Positions 1-9,676 of a stretch of 64,000 nucleotides of DNA are shown here, piece after piece. This DNA is from Pseudomonas hygromyciniae (GTDB taxonomy: Bacteria > Pseudomonadota > Gammaproteobacteria > Pseudomonadales > Pseudomonadaceae): assembly GCF_016925675.1 (NCBI RefSeq), contig NZ_CP070506.1, positions 5,206,501-5,270,500 on the forward strand, given 5' to 3'. The position numbers and the translations under genes were made by a program. The notes under the pieces were generated by a model. It was given only the letters and a program-made list of their open reading frames with translations, was not told the DNA's origin and did not search any database. Every line of letters starts with the position of its first letter. Position 1 is the first letter of the stretch.

Positions 1-1
1 C

Positions 2-889
2 CTGGTGCTCACCGATGGCACGGTGCAGGCCGGGACCTGGGCCAACGGCCTGCGCGTACGCGATGCCGACGGCAAGCTGCTGCCCGATGCCCTGGAGGTC
101 GGGGTACTGGCCCAGGGCCGCTTGCTCGACGACGCCCTCGCCGCCGTGCCGGCGTCCACCCCGGCGGTCGAGCTGTACACCCTGGTGGTGGCCGGCGACG
201 GCAAGCAAAGCGTGTTCTTGCGCGAGGCCGACTATGTCAGCAACCTGCTGGCCAGCCGTTTCGGCGCCCGCGGGCAGATCCGCCTGGTCAACCACCGCGA
301 CCATATCGCCGACCGCCCGATGGCGACCCGCGAAAGCCTGCGCCGCGCCGTGCAGACCCTGGCCGAGCGCACCGGCCCCGAAGACCTGGTGTTTATCTAC
401 CTGACCAGCCACGGCACCCACGAACACCAACTGGTGCTCGACCAACCCCGCATGGAGCTGGCCGACCTGCCGAGCGACGAACTGGCAGCGGTGATGGCGC
501 CGCTGAAAAACCGTGACAAGGTCATCGTGATCTCAGCGTGTTACTCCGGTGGATTCATCCCGGCACTCAAGGATGATCACACCCTGATCATGACCGCCTC
601 CCGCGCCGATCGTGTGTCGTTTGGCTGCTCGGAAGAAGCCGACTTCACCTACTTTGGCGATGCCTTGTTCGCCCAGGCCCTGACCCAGACCGACGATTTG
701 CAACACGCCTTCAAGCTGGCCCAACGGCATGTGACCGAACGCGAAATGGCTGACAACTTCGAAGCCTCCGAACCACAGATCTGGGCCCCCAAGAGCGTCA
801 TCGCCCGCTGGCAATTATTACGCAAACAGCAGGCACGAAAGGCGCTGGAAAGCGTCTCTATCAATAGCAAGGAAGCAAAGAGCAACTAA
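2..889 (+). CDS. C13-family (legumain/caspase-like) peptidase, C-terminal part, 5' truncated by window edge
   Basis: The frame is open from the first base, so the true start lies outside the window. The visible 295 residues contain a caspase-like/C13 peptidase domain. A His follows a beta strand in YLTSHGTHEH (about residue 136 counted from base 5), and a Cys sits in VISACYSGGF (about residue 179). These are the expected catalytic dyad of clan CD peptidases. The first 20 residues (GTVQAGTWANG) look like the tail of a MORN-type repeat, which fits full-length Pseudomonas members with N-terminal repeats (inference). Substrate and role are unknown. The next gene starts 29 bp downstream on the same strand. 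Confidence 0.8.
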   Translation: MVLTDGTVQAGTWANGLRVRDADGKLLPDALEVGVLAQGRLLDDALAAVPASTPAVELYTLVVAGDGKQSVFLREADYVSNLLASRFGARGQIRLVNHRDHIADRPMATRESLRRAVQTLAERTGPEDLVFIYLTSHGTHEHQLVLDQPRMELADLPSDELAAVMAPLKNRDKVIVISACYSGGFIPALKDDHTLIMTASRADRVSFGCSEEADFTYFGDALFAQALTQTDDLQHAFKLAQRHVTEREMADNFEASEPQIWAPKSVIARWQLLRKQQARKALESVSINSKEAKSN

Positions 890-918
890 GCTGAAACTGT
901 ATCAAGGGGGGAAACACC

Positions 919-1560
919 ATGTACTTGACGCCTCAGCATATATTGCTTGCCGGAGCCTCTGGCTTGACCGGGGAACATCTGCTGGACCGCCTGCTCAACG
1001 AGCCCACCGTCACCCGCGTATTGGCGCCCAGCCGCCGCCCGCTGGCCGAACACCCGCACCTGGAAAACCCGGTCGGCGACCCTAGCATATTGCTGCCACA
1101 ACTGAGCGGCCGGGTGGACCTGGCCTTCTGCTGCCTGGGCACCACTCTCAAGCAAGCAGGTTCCGAACAGGCGTTCCGCGCCGTTGACCTGGACCTGGTC
1201 GTCGCATTCTCCAAGCGTGCCCGGGAAATGGGGGCGCGGCACCTGATCGTGATCAGCGCAATTGGCGCCGACCCGAAATCCTCGGTGTTCTACAACCGGG
1301 TCAAGGGTGAGATGGAGCAGGCCTTGCAGGCCCAGGACTGGCCGCAACTGACCATCGTGCGGCCCTCGCTGCTGCTGGGCGAACGCCTGGAAACACGCCT
1401 GGCAGAAAAGCTCGTGGGGCCATTGTCGCGGCTGATTCCCGGCAAGTATCGTGGCATTGAAGTGTGTGAACTGGCCCGGGCCATGTGGCGCCTGGCGCTG
1501 GAAGAGCAGGATGGAGTGCGGATCGTCGAGTCGGATGAGTTGCGCAAGCTCGGCAAGTGA
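919..1560 (+). CDS. NAD(P)-binding oxidoreductase, HTATIP2/TIP30-like SDR family
   Basis: 213-residue atypical short-chain dehydrogenase. The N-terminal [15 protein letters not shown] carries the Rossmann GxxGxxG dinucleotide-binding motif. [12 protein letters not shown] and the later [13 protein letters not shown] (YxxxK-like) fit the TIP30/NAD(P)H-binding family. Such proteins are usually cytoplasmic reductases of unknown substrate. The ATG follows a good ribosome site (AAGGGGGGAAA). The gene is followed by a strong palindrome and no other plus-strand gene, so it is probably the end of its transcription unit. Confidence 0.85.
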   Translation: MYLTPQHILLAGASGLTGEHLLDRLLNEPTVTRVLAPSRRPLAEHPHLENPVGDPSILLPQLSGRVDLAFCCLGTTLKQAGSEQAFRAVDLDLVVAFSKRAREMGARHLIVISAIGADPKSSVFYNRVKGEMEQALQAQDWPQLTIVRPSLLLGERLETRLAEKLVGPLSRLIPGKYRGIEVCELARAMWRLALEEQDGVRIVESDELRKLGK

Positions 1561-1588
1561 GTCTGTTCAACAGTTTTGCACCGCCCCA

Positions 1589-1680
1589 ATGTGGGAGCGG
1601 GCTTGCTCGCGAAGGCGCAGTGTCAGTCAATGGATCAGGTGACTGACACTGCGCCTTCGCGAGCAAGCCCGCTCCCACAT
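1589..1680. repeat. REP-pair (REPIN-like) perfect inverted repeat
   Basis: Two 41-nt arms (1589-1629 and 1640-1680) are perfect reverse complements separated by 10 nt. Each arm carries the GTGGGAGCGGGCTTGCTCGC core typical of Pseudomonas fluorescens REP sequences. It lies between convergent genes, where it may also act as a bidirectional transcript-end structure. Confidence 0.9.
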
Positions 1681-1710
1681 TTCAGGTCGGTGTTAAACCT
1701 TGGCTCAGCG

Positions 1711-1998
1711 TTACAACCCACCCGTCGCATTAAACCCAACCCCCAGCACCGTCAACGCCGACAGCGGCAACAGCAGCGTGTCGAGCAATGCACTGGCTGG
1801 CAGATCAAGGCCCGGATAACTCGGCGCTTGCGCGCCGAAGCGATCCATGGCGCAACAACCACCTTGCATCGCATACAAGTCCAGGCGTGTCCCCGCATAC
1901 ACCACCGGCGCCCCAGGTTTCGCCGCATCGAGGGTGCGCACCGTGGCGCAGCCTGTCAGGTGCAGCGCCAGCAGCATCAGCAAGATTTTATTCATCAC
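1711..1998 (-). CDS. YceK/YidQ-like small lipoprotein
   Basis: 95 residues. The N terminus [19 protein letters not shown] is a lipoprotein signal with lipobox LTGC, so the mature protein is predicted to be membrane-anchored through the Cys. The rest contains [13 protein letters not shown] and a C-terminal hydrophobic [12 protein letters not shown], as in YceK/YidQ proteins of unknown function. The first codons overlap the 3' end of ubiX by 11 bp, so it is probably translated from the mpl-ubiX transcript. Two adjacent Met codons make the exact start uncertain by one residue. Confidence 0.8.
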   Translation of the reverse strand: MMNKILLMLLALHLTGCATVRTLDAAKPGAPVVYAGTRLDLYAMQGGCCAMDRFGAQAPSYPGLDLPASALLDTLLLPLSALTVLGVGFNATGGL

Positions 1999-2617
1999 TG
2001 CTCAAATGATGCTCGCCCCAACGCGGCAACATGTCCTGGGGGATATTCAGCAGATTGAGAATCCGCGCCACCACGAAATCCACCAAGTCATCAATGGTCT
2101 GTGGCTGGTGATAGAAACCCGGCGATGCAGGCAGGATGGTCACGCCCATATTCGACAACTTGAGCATATGCTCCAGGTGAATGCTCGAGTAAGGCGCCTC
2201 ACGCGGCACCAGGATCAACTGGCGGCGTTCCTTCAAGGTCACGTCCGCCGCGCGCTCGATCAGGTTATTGCAAGCGCCGGTGGCGATCGCCGACAACGTG
2301 CCGGTGGAACACGGCACCACCACCATCGCCGCAGGCGCACCGGAACCGGAGGCCACCGGTGACATCCAGTCTTCCTTGCCATAGACCTTGATCTGCCCCG
2401 CCGCCGCACCGGTGTATTCGGTGAGGAACGCCTGCATCATCTGCACCTTGGGCGGCAGCGAGACGTCAGTCTCAGTAGCCATCACCAATTGCGCAGCCTT
2501 GGATATCAGGAAATGCACTTCGCGGTCTTCACGCACCAAACAGTCCAGCAAACGCAACCCGTAAGGCGCGCCGGACGCGCCGGTCATCGCCAGGGTAATG
2601 CGCTCCGGCCCACTCAT
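1988..2617 (-). CDS. ubiX: Flavin prenyltransferase UbiX
   Basis: 209 residues, the usual length. UbiX makes the prenylated FMN cofactor used by UbiD decarboxylases, for example in ubiquinone synthesis. The N-terminal [19 protein letters not shown] is the flavoprotein signature. [16 protein letters not shown] and the [17 protein letters not shown] stretch are the FMN and dimethylallyl-phosphate site motifs. The ATG at 2615-2617 overlaps the mpl stop as ATGA, showing translational coupling. A longer in-frame extension (to 2812) exists but lies inside mpl and lacks family similarity. Confidence 0.95.
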   Translation of the reverse strand: MSGPERITLAMTGASGAPYGLRLLDCLVREDREVHFLISKAAQLVMATETDVSLPPKVQMMQAFLTEYTGAAAGQIKVYGKEDWMSPVASGSGAPAAMVVVPCSTGTLSAIATGACNNLIERAADVTLKERRQLILVPREAPYSSIHLEHMLKLSNMGVTILPASPGFYHQPQTIDDLVDFVVARILNLLNIPQDMLPRWGEHHLSSDE

Positions 2618-3963
2618 TGCAGCGCCTCGGCCAGTTTGCCGTGCAAGCCGCCGAAGCCGCCATTGCTCATGATCACCACGTGGGTACCGGGTTTGGCCTG
2701 GCTCTTGACCCGCTCGATGATGCCTTCCAGGGAATCGCTGACAATCGACGGCACGCTGCAGAGTTCGGCCACCGCCGCCAGATCCCAGCCCAGGTTGGCC
2801 GGCGCGTACCACACCACCTGATCGGCATCGTTGACACTTTCAGGCAGGCCGTCGCGGTGTGCTCCGAGCTTCATGGAGTTGGAGCGTGGCTCGATAACGG
2901 CGATTATCGGCGCCTCGCCAACGCGTTTGCGCAGGCCGTCGAGGGTGGTGGCAATCGCCGTAGGGTGGTGGGCAAAGTCGTCATAGATGGTAATCCCATT
3001 TACTTCAGCGACCTTTTCCATCCGCCGCTTGACGCTCTTGAACGCACTCAGCGCCGCAATGCCCATGGCCGGCACCACGCCAACATGGCGTGCAGCCGCC
3101 AGGGTCACCAAAGCGTTGGCGACGTTATGCTGGCCCGTCATATCCCAGTCAACGATGCCTTGGGCCTCGCCCTCGAACAGCACTTCAAACCGGGACCCAT
3201 CCTCACGGAGCAATTTGACCTGCCACTGCCCGCCCGCGCCGGTGGTTTGTACCGGGGTCCAGCAGCCCATCTCGATCACGCGCTGCAAGGCAGGTTCGGT
3301 GGTCGGATGGATCACCAGGCCTTCGCTGGGAATGGTACGCACCAGGTGATGGAACTGCCGCTCGATGGCTGGCAGATCGGGGAAGATGTCTGCGTGATCG
3401 AACTCCAGGTTGTTCAGAATCGCCGTGCGTGGGCGGTAGTGAACAAACTTGGAGCGCTTATCAAAGAAGGCACTGTCGTATTCATCAGCTTCAATTACGA
3501 AGAACGGTGTATCGCCCAGGCGGGCCGACACCGAGAAGTTCTGCGGTACGCCGCCGATCAGGAAGCCGGGGCTCATGCCCGCGTGCTCCAGGACCCAGGC
3601 CAGCATGCTGCTGGTGGTGGTCTTGCCGTGCGTACCGGCAACTGCCAGTACCCAGCGCCCTTGCAACACATGATCGGCCAACCATTGCGGGCCGGAGACA
3701 TAGGGCAGGCCTTTGTTCAGCACGTATTCCACGGCAGGGTTGCCACGGGACATGGCATTGCCGATCACCACCAGGTCCGGGACCGGGTCGAATTGTGCCG
3801 GGTCGTAGCCTTGGGTCAACTCGATGCCCTGGGCCTGCAATTGCGTGCTCATGGGCGGATAGACGTTGGCGTCGGAACCGGTGACATGATGGCCCAGCTC
3901 CTTGGCCAGGACCGCCATCGAACCCATGAAAGTGCCGCAAATACCGAGAATATGAATGTGCAT
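2614..3963 (-). CDS. mpl: UDP-N-acetylmuramate:L-alanyl-gamma-D-glutamyl-meso-diaminopimelate ligase
   Basis: 449 residues, standard for Mpl, the cytoplasmic murein-recycling ligase that rejoins the L-Ala-D-Glu-mDAP tripeptide to UDP-MurNAc. An N-terminal Mur-ligase fold starts [14 protein letters not shown]. The ATP-binding P-loop [11 protein letters not shown] is at about residues 109-118. [16 protein letters not shown] and the C-terminal [10 protein letters not shown] match the Mur ligase and Mpl subgroup. I chose the ATG at 3961-3963 because upstream in-frame residues do not resemble the family. It heads an mpl-ubiX-yceK-like unit. Confidence 0.95.
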   Translation of the reverse strand: MHIHILGICGTFMGSMAVLAKELGHHVTGSDANVYPPMSTQLQAQGIELTQGYDPAQFDPVPDLVVIGNAMSRGNPAVEYVLNKGLPYVSGPQWLADHVLQGRWVLAVAGTHGKTTTSSMLAWVLEHAGMSPGFLIGGVPQNFSVSARLGDTPFFVIEADEYDSAFFDKRSKFVHYRPRTAILNNLEFDHADIFPDLPAIERQFHHLVRTIPSEGLVIHPTTEPALQRVIEMGCWTPVQTTGAGGQWQVKLLREDGSRFEVLFEGEAQGIVDWDMTGQHNVANALVTLAAARHVGVVPAMGIAALSAFKSVKRRMEKVAEVNGITIYDDFAHHPTAIATTLDGLRKRVGEAPIIAVIEPRSNSMKLGAHRDGLPESVNDADQVVWYAPANLGWDLAAVAELCSVPSIVSDSLEGIIERVKSQAKPGTHVVIMSNGGFGGLHGKLAEALQ

Positions 3964-4224
3964 AGTGGACCTCGTAAAACTTCGAGGCAGGTTAGCGTAG
4001 GGTGGGAAAATTCGCACTCTTTTAGCGATTAGCGTGCAATTTTTTCCGCCAGCGAGCGTCGCCATCATTGATAAACCGCTGGCTTTTTCTACTCTTTATG
4101 CAATTTCACAAACTGAGATCAAGCCTGGCATTTAGGCAGAGTTGCGCAACACCAGGCCTGATAGCCGCCACTCAAAAAGTATACAAGCACTCAAACTACC
4201 AAACCAAAAACAGACAGGCTTTTA

Positions 4225-5331
4225 TCACGCAGTATCTTCCTTCCCTTTTGCTTCCACATCCCGAATGGCAATCATCCTCGCAATAAAGTTATTGGCTGCC
4301 TCATGCCTTTTATCAAGTGCATCCAGGCGAGCGGCAACAGTTTTAGGCTCGCTTGCGGCGTCCCCTTTATAAGGTTTGAAAACAAAATCGTTTTCCGTTG
4401 CAATTGCCTGCATATTTTTCTCTTCCGCATCGTACAACTTCTCAATATTACTGAGACGTTCATTTGTCTCGGTCGGCCAGGTCGGACTTTTGCCAAGGGC
4501 CTTTGCCTCCCCGCCCTCAACCAGCAGTTGAGTCGTGTTAGCCAAATATAGAAATTTTGTCTCGGTATTATCCATACGCAACTTAATCATTTCGGCGTTT
4601 TGCTCGCCTGTATTAGTTGCTGTTGTTGCGACTCCATTCGCTTGCTGACTTGGGGCCGGCAGGTGGGCCGGGGGCAACAATGGGGTATTGGGAGTAAAGT
4701 TACCCTTGATGGTTTCACCGGTCCAAACAGATCCCGCATAAGTACCAATACTCAACGGTGTGCTAACGAGCCCATTTACCGACGCCCCTATAAAAGCATC
4801 ACGCACGACGGTCTTCAAAGGCGTGTCGGTTTTGAATACACCGGCTTTGACCAGGCGATCAGCCGCAATTAGATTGTAGGCCATATCGCCAAATGTCTTG
4901 GGTTTGGCAACTACAGGCTTAACTGGACCAATGATTGACGCGCCGGGGTTCAGAGTTCTGTGTACCAACGCCCTGAAATTAGTTATCCCTGGGCTATTCG
5001 TCGGACTAACGGACCCACGAGGACCGAGAGGGGAAGTCGGTCTGTAATGACCCTGTGTCCCACTGATAACCGGCGAAATCGTCGGCCTTCTTGAAGGAAA
5101 AATTCTGGGAAATCCAAGAGACTTAAACCCCCGCTTAGTACGTACAGAACCGTTATCCAGCTTTTCACCAGCGATACTTTCCTCGCTGTACAACTGGTTC
5201 TGCTGGTTGTCCGCTGATTTCTCCATACCAGACACAACTTTTGTATCGCCGACTGCCTGCTGACTCGGCGAGCCCGCCTCCACATCTTTCACCTGCAAAG
5301 GAACAAAAACAGGAAACCCTGTAATACTCAT
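4225..5331 (-). CDS. Unrecognised 368-aa protein, candidate type III-secreted protein
   Basis: I do not recognise a family. The N terminus (MSITGFPVFVPLQVK) has an aliphatic residue at position 3, no acidic residue in the first 12, and a Ser/Gln/Val-rich stretch after it, as described for Pseudomonas type III secretion signals. There is no Sec signal peptide. Residues 70-130 are Pro/Ser/Gly-rich. The C-terminal third is mostly predicted helix rich in Glu, Lys and Ala. Base composition is visibly more AT-rich than its neighbours, the gene stands alone, and a HrpL-box-like sequence lies about 100 bp upstream. No chaperone gene is adjacent, so the effector idea is an inference. Confidence 0.6.
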   Translation of the reverse strand: MSITGFPVFVPLQVKDVEAGSPSQQAVGDTKVVSGMEKSADNQQNQLYSEESIAGEKLDNGSVRTKRGFKSLGFPRIFPSRRPTISPVISGTQGHYRPTSPLGPRGSVSPTNSPGITNFRALVHRTLNPGASIIGPVKPVVAKPKTFGDMAYNLIAADRLVKAGVFKTDTPLKTVVRDAFIGASVNGLVSTPLSIGTYAGSVWTGETIKGNFTPNTPLLPPAHLPAPSQQANGVATTATNTGEQNAEMIKLRMDNTETKFLYLANTTQLLVEGGEAKALGKSPTWPTETNERLSNIEKLYDAEEKNMQAIATENDFVFKPYKGDAASEPKTVAARLDALDKRHEAANNFIARMIAIRDVEAKGKEDTA

Positions 5332-5728
5332 ATCTTCACCTATAGAGTAAAAACACGTACATGACGCGTCACCAAACTTATTTATCCTTGCTTCCCAAAA
5401 AGCAAAAACAGTGAATCATCCTTTCCCTATGAGTACAAAAAACACACATTCGGTTCCATAAACCACAGAATTAAAATCCCCCCCTCTTTCCACACGCAAC
5501 CTTTCTTAACACCGACATACCGCGCAACGATTACAGACAACGGGCAGATTAAATAGCCACTTTACAAACCCTCTTCTGAAAGTTAACGCACAGCCTGACA
5601 ACCACAACAAATACAAATATGTACTACCAGATTTTAACGACACTCCCACCCACACCTTAAAAAAAGCAAAGGCGTGAGTGAGTTATTCAGGAACGGAGTA
5701 ATAAACCAAAAGCAGCCTTTTACGTCAC
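5332..5728. other. AT-rich intergenic region
   Basis: About 400 bp between two minus-strand genes. It holds the HrpL-box-like element of the 368-aa gene. I see no credible ORF, RNA gene or clear intrinsic terminator for the regulator gene that reads into it. Confidence 0.5.
5430..5457 (-). promoter_or_regulatory. HrpL-box-like promoter element
   Basis: On the minus strand GGAACC is followed by 15 nt and then GTACTCA. The HrpL consensus is GGAACC-N15/16-CCACNNA, so the -35-like half is exact and the -10-like half keeps the A, C and last A but not the leading CC. It lies about 100 bp upstream of the 368-residue candidate secreted protein, in the correct orientation. It is an imperfect match, so confidence is limited. 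Confidence 0.4.
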
Positions 5729-7651
5729 TCAGAGCGCTGAGCGCAGGGCGATGCCATGCTTGCGTAATTTTCGGTACAGCGTATTACGACTGACACCCAA
5801 TTGCTCCGCGACAAGGGTCATATGCCAGCGCTGCTGCTCCAGCGTGGTAAGCAACGCCAAGCGCTCGGCATCCTCCAAAGGTTGCTTGCCCCGCGGTACA
5901 GTGATCTGAGTCTGGGAGGGCGTCTGGCGAATGACCGCCGGCAAGTCGTCCAACCTTACCCGCCCACCCTCACACAGTGCGGCCAATGTACGCAGCACCG
6001 TACGCAGCTGTCGGACGTTACCCGGCCAGGAGAAATCCAGCAGCGCCCGGCGAGCATCAAGCTCAAGTGTTATCGACTGCCCCTGCGCCTCTTGTGCCAG
6101 GAGAAAATCCAGTAACTGCGACTTGTCACTGCGCTCACGCAAGGGCGACAAGGCGATTTCCAGACCATTGAGCCGGTAATACAAATCCTCGCGGAAGCTG
6201 GCGTCTTGCACCCGTTCCAGCAGGTTGCGGTGGGTCGCGCTGATCACTCGGACATCCACAGCTTGCGGCTCCCCACCAATGGGCACCACCAGCCGATCCT
6301 CCAGCACCCTTAACAGCCGGGTTTGCAGGGCCAGGGGCATGTCGCCGATTTCATCGAGAAACAACGTGCCACCGTCGGCCTGTTGCAGCTTGCCCTGCAT
6401 GCCTTCCTTGCGGGCACCGGTGAAACTGCCGCCGCGATAACCGAACAACTCGCTTTCGATCAGGCTTTCAGGGATGGCTGCGCAGTTCAGGGCCACGAAG
6501 GCTTTGTCGCCACGCTGGCTGGCGTGATGGACGGCCTTGGCAAAGGCCTCCTTGCCGGAGCCGGTTTCGCCATTGATCAGCAGCGGCACATCACGTTCGA
6601 AGACCCGCAAGGCTTTGCGAAAGTCGCTTTGCAGCGCCTCGTCCCCCATGCAAATCCCCGGCAAGCGGGGCCGCTCAACCTTGGGCGGTGCTTGCACCTG
6701 CGGGCTTGGCGCCCGGCGGGCCTCGCCGCGCAGCACCGCAAACACGCTACGTCCGTCGCGGGTGCGCAACGGCCAACTGGCGCTGGCATTGGCACTGGCA
6801 CGACCGAGCAATTGATCCAGGGTGCAATCGAAGAACATCTCTACCGGCAGGCCCAGCAGACGCCCACGCGGCTGGCCCAGCAGGTTCTGTGCACTTTGAT
6901 TGAGCGCACAGATCCGTCCTTCGCCATCGAATGCCAGCAGCCCTTCGCTGAACAGGCCCACGGACTCAGCCTGCAAGTGGAAACGCAGCAACCAATGATT
7001 CTCGAAGTGCCGCAGGAAATAGCAGCTCTCGATCATCTTGGCCGAGAGGTTGACCAGTGCCATGGTGTGGAACTGGCTCTGGCGTGAAACCGCTTCGCGG
7101 GCCGACGACACGTCGAGCACCGCCAGCAGTTCGCCATGGGGATCAAAGACCGGGCTCGCCGAGCACGTCAGCCCGGTATGACGCCCGCGAAAATGTTCGT
7201 CGCGATGAATGGTCAGGGCCTGGCGCTCCACCAGGCAGGTGCCGATGCCGTTGGTGCCTTCGCAGGCTTCGCTCCAGTCGGCGCCGAGCCACAGGCCGGC
7301 ATGCTCGAACACCTTGCGCTCGGTGGGCGCGGTGACGCAATTGAGGATCACCCCGCGCGCATCGGTCAGCAGCACCGCGTGGCCGGCGCCGGAAAGTTGT
7401 TGATGCAAATTGTTCATTTCATTGCCGGCGATGTGCAGCACTTGTTGCAAGCGCTCGCGGCTTTCCAGCAGGCGATCATGCTCCAGTACCGTGGGGGCAA
7501 TGGTCAGCGCCGGATCGAGGTGGTAATCCTCCACGCAACGCAGCCAGGAGCGAGCAATCGACGGATCGCTACCGGGACCGTGCAGTGGATCTTGGCCACG
7601 GGCGACCGTCAGGACTTGGCGGGCATGGCGACTGAAATGATCGTTATGCAT
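5729..7651 (-). CDS. eatR: Sigma-54-dependent activator, AcoR/EatR type (ethanolamine catabolism)
   Basis: 640 residues. There is an N-terminal GAF-like sensor region (about 60-220). A PAS-like segment spans about 240-300. The AAA+ domain has Walker A NGETGSGKEAF, the sigma-54 contact loop GSFTGA (GAFTGA variant) and Walker B GGTLFLDEIGD. A Fis-type helix-turn-helix lies at the end (VAEQLGVSRNTLYRKL). I chose the ATG at 7649-7651 because AGGAGA lies just upstream; the longer frame has no support. It is divergent from exaC, whose upstream region has a near-perfect sigma-54 promoter. By context it activates exaC-eat-eutBC, probably in response to ethanolamine or its product acetaldehyde (inference). 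Confidence 0.85.
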   Translation of the reverse strand: MHNDHFSRHARQVLTVARGQDPLHGPGSDPSIARSWLRCVEDYHLDPALTIAPTVLEHDRLLESRERLQQVLHIAGNEMNNLHQQLSGAGHAVLLTDARGVILNCVTAPTERKVFEHAGLWLGADWSEACEGTNGIGTCLVERQALTIHRDEHFRGRHTGLTCSASPVFDPHGELLAVLDVSSAREAVSRQSQFHTMALVNLSAKMIESCYFLRHFENHWLLRFHLQAESVGLFSEGLLAFDGEGRICALNQSAQNLLGQPRGRLLGLPVEMFFDCTLDQLLGRASANASASWPLRTRDGRSVFAVLRGEARRAPSPQVQAPPKVERPRLPGICMGDEALQSDFRKALRVFERDVPLLINGETGSGKEAFAKAVHHASQRGDKAFVALNCAAIPESLIESELFGYRGGSFTGARKEGMQGKLQQADGGTLFLDEIGDMPLALQTRLLRVLEDRLVVPIGGEPQAVDVRVISATHRNLLERVQDASFREDLYYRLNGLEIALSPLRERSDKSQLLDFLLAQEAQGQSITLELDARRALLDFSWPGNVRQLRTVLRTLAALCEGGRVRLDDLPAVIRQTPSQTQITVPRGKQPLEDAERLALLTTLEQQRWHMTLVAEQLGVSRNTLYRKLRKHGIALRSAL

Positions 7652-7777
7652 ATTCTTATTGTTCTCCTGTTGCGCGAAACACACCGCGGACCGGGACGCC
7701 CAGCATCCTCCAGGCCTGGGCGCATTGCAATCCCGGGGCGACCCATGGGTCACGACCTGTATCGCTTATGGCACAAA

Positions 7778-7807
7778 GTGTCACCCTGACTGTACCAACT
7801 GTGTCAC
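7778..7807. promoter_or_regulatory. Candidate upstream activator sites (GTGTCAC direct repeats)
   Basis: GTGTCAC occurs at 7778-7784 and 7801-7807, 23 bp apart, about two helical turns. A related GGTCAC lies just upstream near 7748. The pair is 55-85 bp upstream of the sigma-54 promoter of exaC, where an enhancer-binding activator would sit. The link to the divergent EatR-like regulator is an inference. Confidence 0.4.
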
Positions 7808-7861
7808 AGCAACGCCTTGCAACAAACCTCAAGCCCTTGATTTACCTGGGCTGCAAGGCAC

Positions 7862-7877
7862 TGGCCCGACCTTTGCT
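7862..7877 (+). promoter_or_regulatory. Sigma-54 (-24/-12) promoter of exaC
   Basis: TGGCCCGACCTTTGCT matches the RpoN consensus TGGCACR-N4-TTGCW at every defined position except one, with exact GG to GC spacing. It is 65 bp upstream of the exaC start and downstream of the proposed activator sites. Confidence 0.85.
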
Positions 7878-7941
7878 CTAGGCTTATCAAGCGCAGCAAT
7901 GCTGCACTCCAATAAACATAAGAAGTCAGGAGATACCCACC

Positions 7942-9462
7942 ATGCGTTACGCACACCCCGGTACTGAAGGCGCTATCGTTTCGTTCAAGGCCAAGTACGG
8001 CAACTACATCGGTGGCGAATTTGTGGCACCGGTCGATGGCAATTACTTCACCAATACTTCGCCGGTGAACGGCAAGCCCATCGCCGACTTCCCGCGCTCC
8101 ACAGCCAAGGATATCGACAAGGCGCTGGATGCCGCCCACGCCGCCGCTGACGCCTGGGGCAAGACCTCGGCCCAGGACCGTTCGCTGGTGCTGCTCAAGA
8201 TTGCCGACCGTATCGAACAGAACCTCGAACTGCTGGCCATCACCGAAACCTGGGACAACGGCAAGGCCGTACGCGAAACCCTCAACGCCGATATCCCCCT
8301 GGCCGCTGACCACTTCCGCTACTTCGCCGGTTGCATCCGCGCCCAGGAAGGCAGCAGCGCCGAAATCAACGAACACACCGCCGCCTACCACTTCCACGAA
8401 CCCCTGGGCGTGGTCGGCCAGATCATCCCTTGGAACTTCCCCCTGCTGATGGCCGCCTGGAAACTCGCGCCAGCCCTGGCCGCCGGTAACTGTGTGGTGC
8501 TCAAGCCCGCCGAGCAGACTCCACTGGGCATCAACGTGCTGATGGAAGTGATCGGTGACCTGCTGCCACCGGGCGTGCTGAACGTGGTCCACGGTTTCGG
8601 CAAGGAGGCAGGCGAAGCCCTGGCCACCAGCAAGCGCATCGCCAAGATCGCCTTCACCGGCTCCACTCCGGTGGGCTCGCACATCATGCATTGCGCGGCC
8701 GAGAACATTATCCCGTCCACTGTTGAGCTGGGCGGCAAGTCGCCGAACATCTTCTTCGCCGACATCATGAAAGCCGAACCGCAATTTATCGAAAAGGCCG
8801 CCGAAGGCCTGGTGCTGGCGTTCTTCAACCAGGGCGAAGTGTGCACCTGCCCATCCCGTGCGCTGGTGGAAGAGTCGATCTACGACGACTTCATGAAAGT
8901 GGTGATGAAAAAGGTCGAGTCGATCAAACGTGGCGACCCGCTGGACACCGACACCATGGTCGGCGCCCAGGCGTCCGAGCAGCAGTTCGACAAGATCCTG
9001 TCGTACCTGGAAATCGCCAAGGGCGAAGGCGCCGAGCTGCTGACCGGCGGCAAGGTGGAGAAACTGACCGGCGACCTGGCCACCGGTTATTACATCCAGC
9101 CGACCCTGCTCAAGGGCACCAACAAGATGCGCGTGTTCCAGGAAGAAATCTTTGGCCCGGTGGTGAGCATCACCACCTTCAAGGATGAAGCCGAAGCGCT
9201 GGCGATTGCCAACGACACCGAGTTTGGCCTGGGTGCCGGCTTGTGGACCCGCGATATCAACCGCGCCTACCGCATGGGCCGGGCGATCAAGGCTGGGCGT
9301 GTGTGGACCAACTGCTATCACCTCTACCCCGCGCATGCGGCGTTTGGTGGTTACAAGAAGTCCGGTGTGGGTCGCGAGACGCACAAGATGATGTTGGATC
9401 ACTATCAGCAGACCAAGAACCTGCTGGTGAGCTACGACATCAATCCACTGGGTTTCTTCTAA
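7942..9462 (+). CDS. exaC: NAD-dependent aldehyde (acetaldehyde) dehydrogenase ExaC
   Basis: 506 residues, typical for ExaC/AcoD-type enzymes. It oxidises acetaldehyde to acetate in the cytoplasm. Visible motifs are the cofactor-binding [14 protein letters not shown] and FTGSTPVG, the general base in [10 protein letters not shown] (about Glu262) and the catalytic Cys in [13 protein letters not shown] (about Cys301). The start ATG follows AAGTCAGGAGATACCC. It is the first gene after the sigma-54 promoter. With eat and eutBC downstream it would remove the acetaldehyde released by ethanolamine ammonia-lyase. Confidence 0.95.
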   Translation: MRYAHPGTEGAIVSFKAKYGNYIGGEFVAPVDGNYFTNTSPVNGKPIADFPRSTAKDIDKALDAAHAAADAWGKTSAQDRSLVLLKIADRIEQNLELLAITETWDNGKAVRETLNADIPLAADHFRYFAGCIRAQEGSSAEINEHTAAYHFHEPLGVVGQIIPWNFPLLMAAWKLAPALAAGNCVVLKPAEQTPLGINVLMEVIGDLLPPGVLNVVHGFGKEAGEALATSKRIAKIAFTGSTPVGSHIMHCAAENIIPSTVELGGKSPNIFFADIMKAEPQFIEKAAEGLVLAFFNQGEVCTCPSRALVEESIYDDFMKVVMKKVESIKRGDPLDTDTMVGAQASEQQFDKILSYLEIAKGEGAELLTGGKVEKLTGDLATGYYIQPTLLKGTNKMRVFQEEIFGPVVSITTFKDEAEALAIANDTEFGLGAGLWTRDINRAYRMGRAIKAGRVWTNCYHLYPAHAAFGGYKKSGVGRETHKMMLDHYQQTKNLLVSYDINPLGFF

Positions 9463-9481
9463 CCCGCTAACAGACAACCGA

Positions 9482-9597
9482 CTCCCACATTTGAAATACC
9501 TTCAAATGTGGGAGCTGGCTTGCCTGCGATGAGGCCAGCACAGCCAATACTCATGTTGAATGTGAAGCCGCTATCGCTGGCAAGCCAGCTCCCACAC
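9482..9597. repeat. REP-pair (REPIN-like) palindrome
   Basis: Arms 9507-9530 and 9573-9596 are inverted copies with one mismatch, with core TGTGGGAGCTGGCTTGCC. A smaller palindrome (CTCCCACATTTGAA against TTCAAATGTGGGAG, 9482-9514) is nested at the left. It sits between exaC and eat and may uncouple their expression. Confidence 0.85.
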
Positions 9598-9676
9598 TGA
9601 ATCGTCATAAATACTCGGCATCTCATCCGGCTCAAGTCAGTCGGGATAAAACAATAAGAACCAAAGGTACTTCCCC

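Noticed and set aside
2617..4032. 471-aa open frame on the plus strand
   Set aside because: It is antisense to mpl, which has clear Mur-ligase motifs; the plus frame resembles no family.
7804..9477. 557-aa open frame on the minus strand
   Set aside because: Antisense shadow of exaC in high-GC sequence; His/Gly/Gln-rich without motifs.
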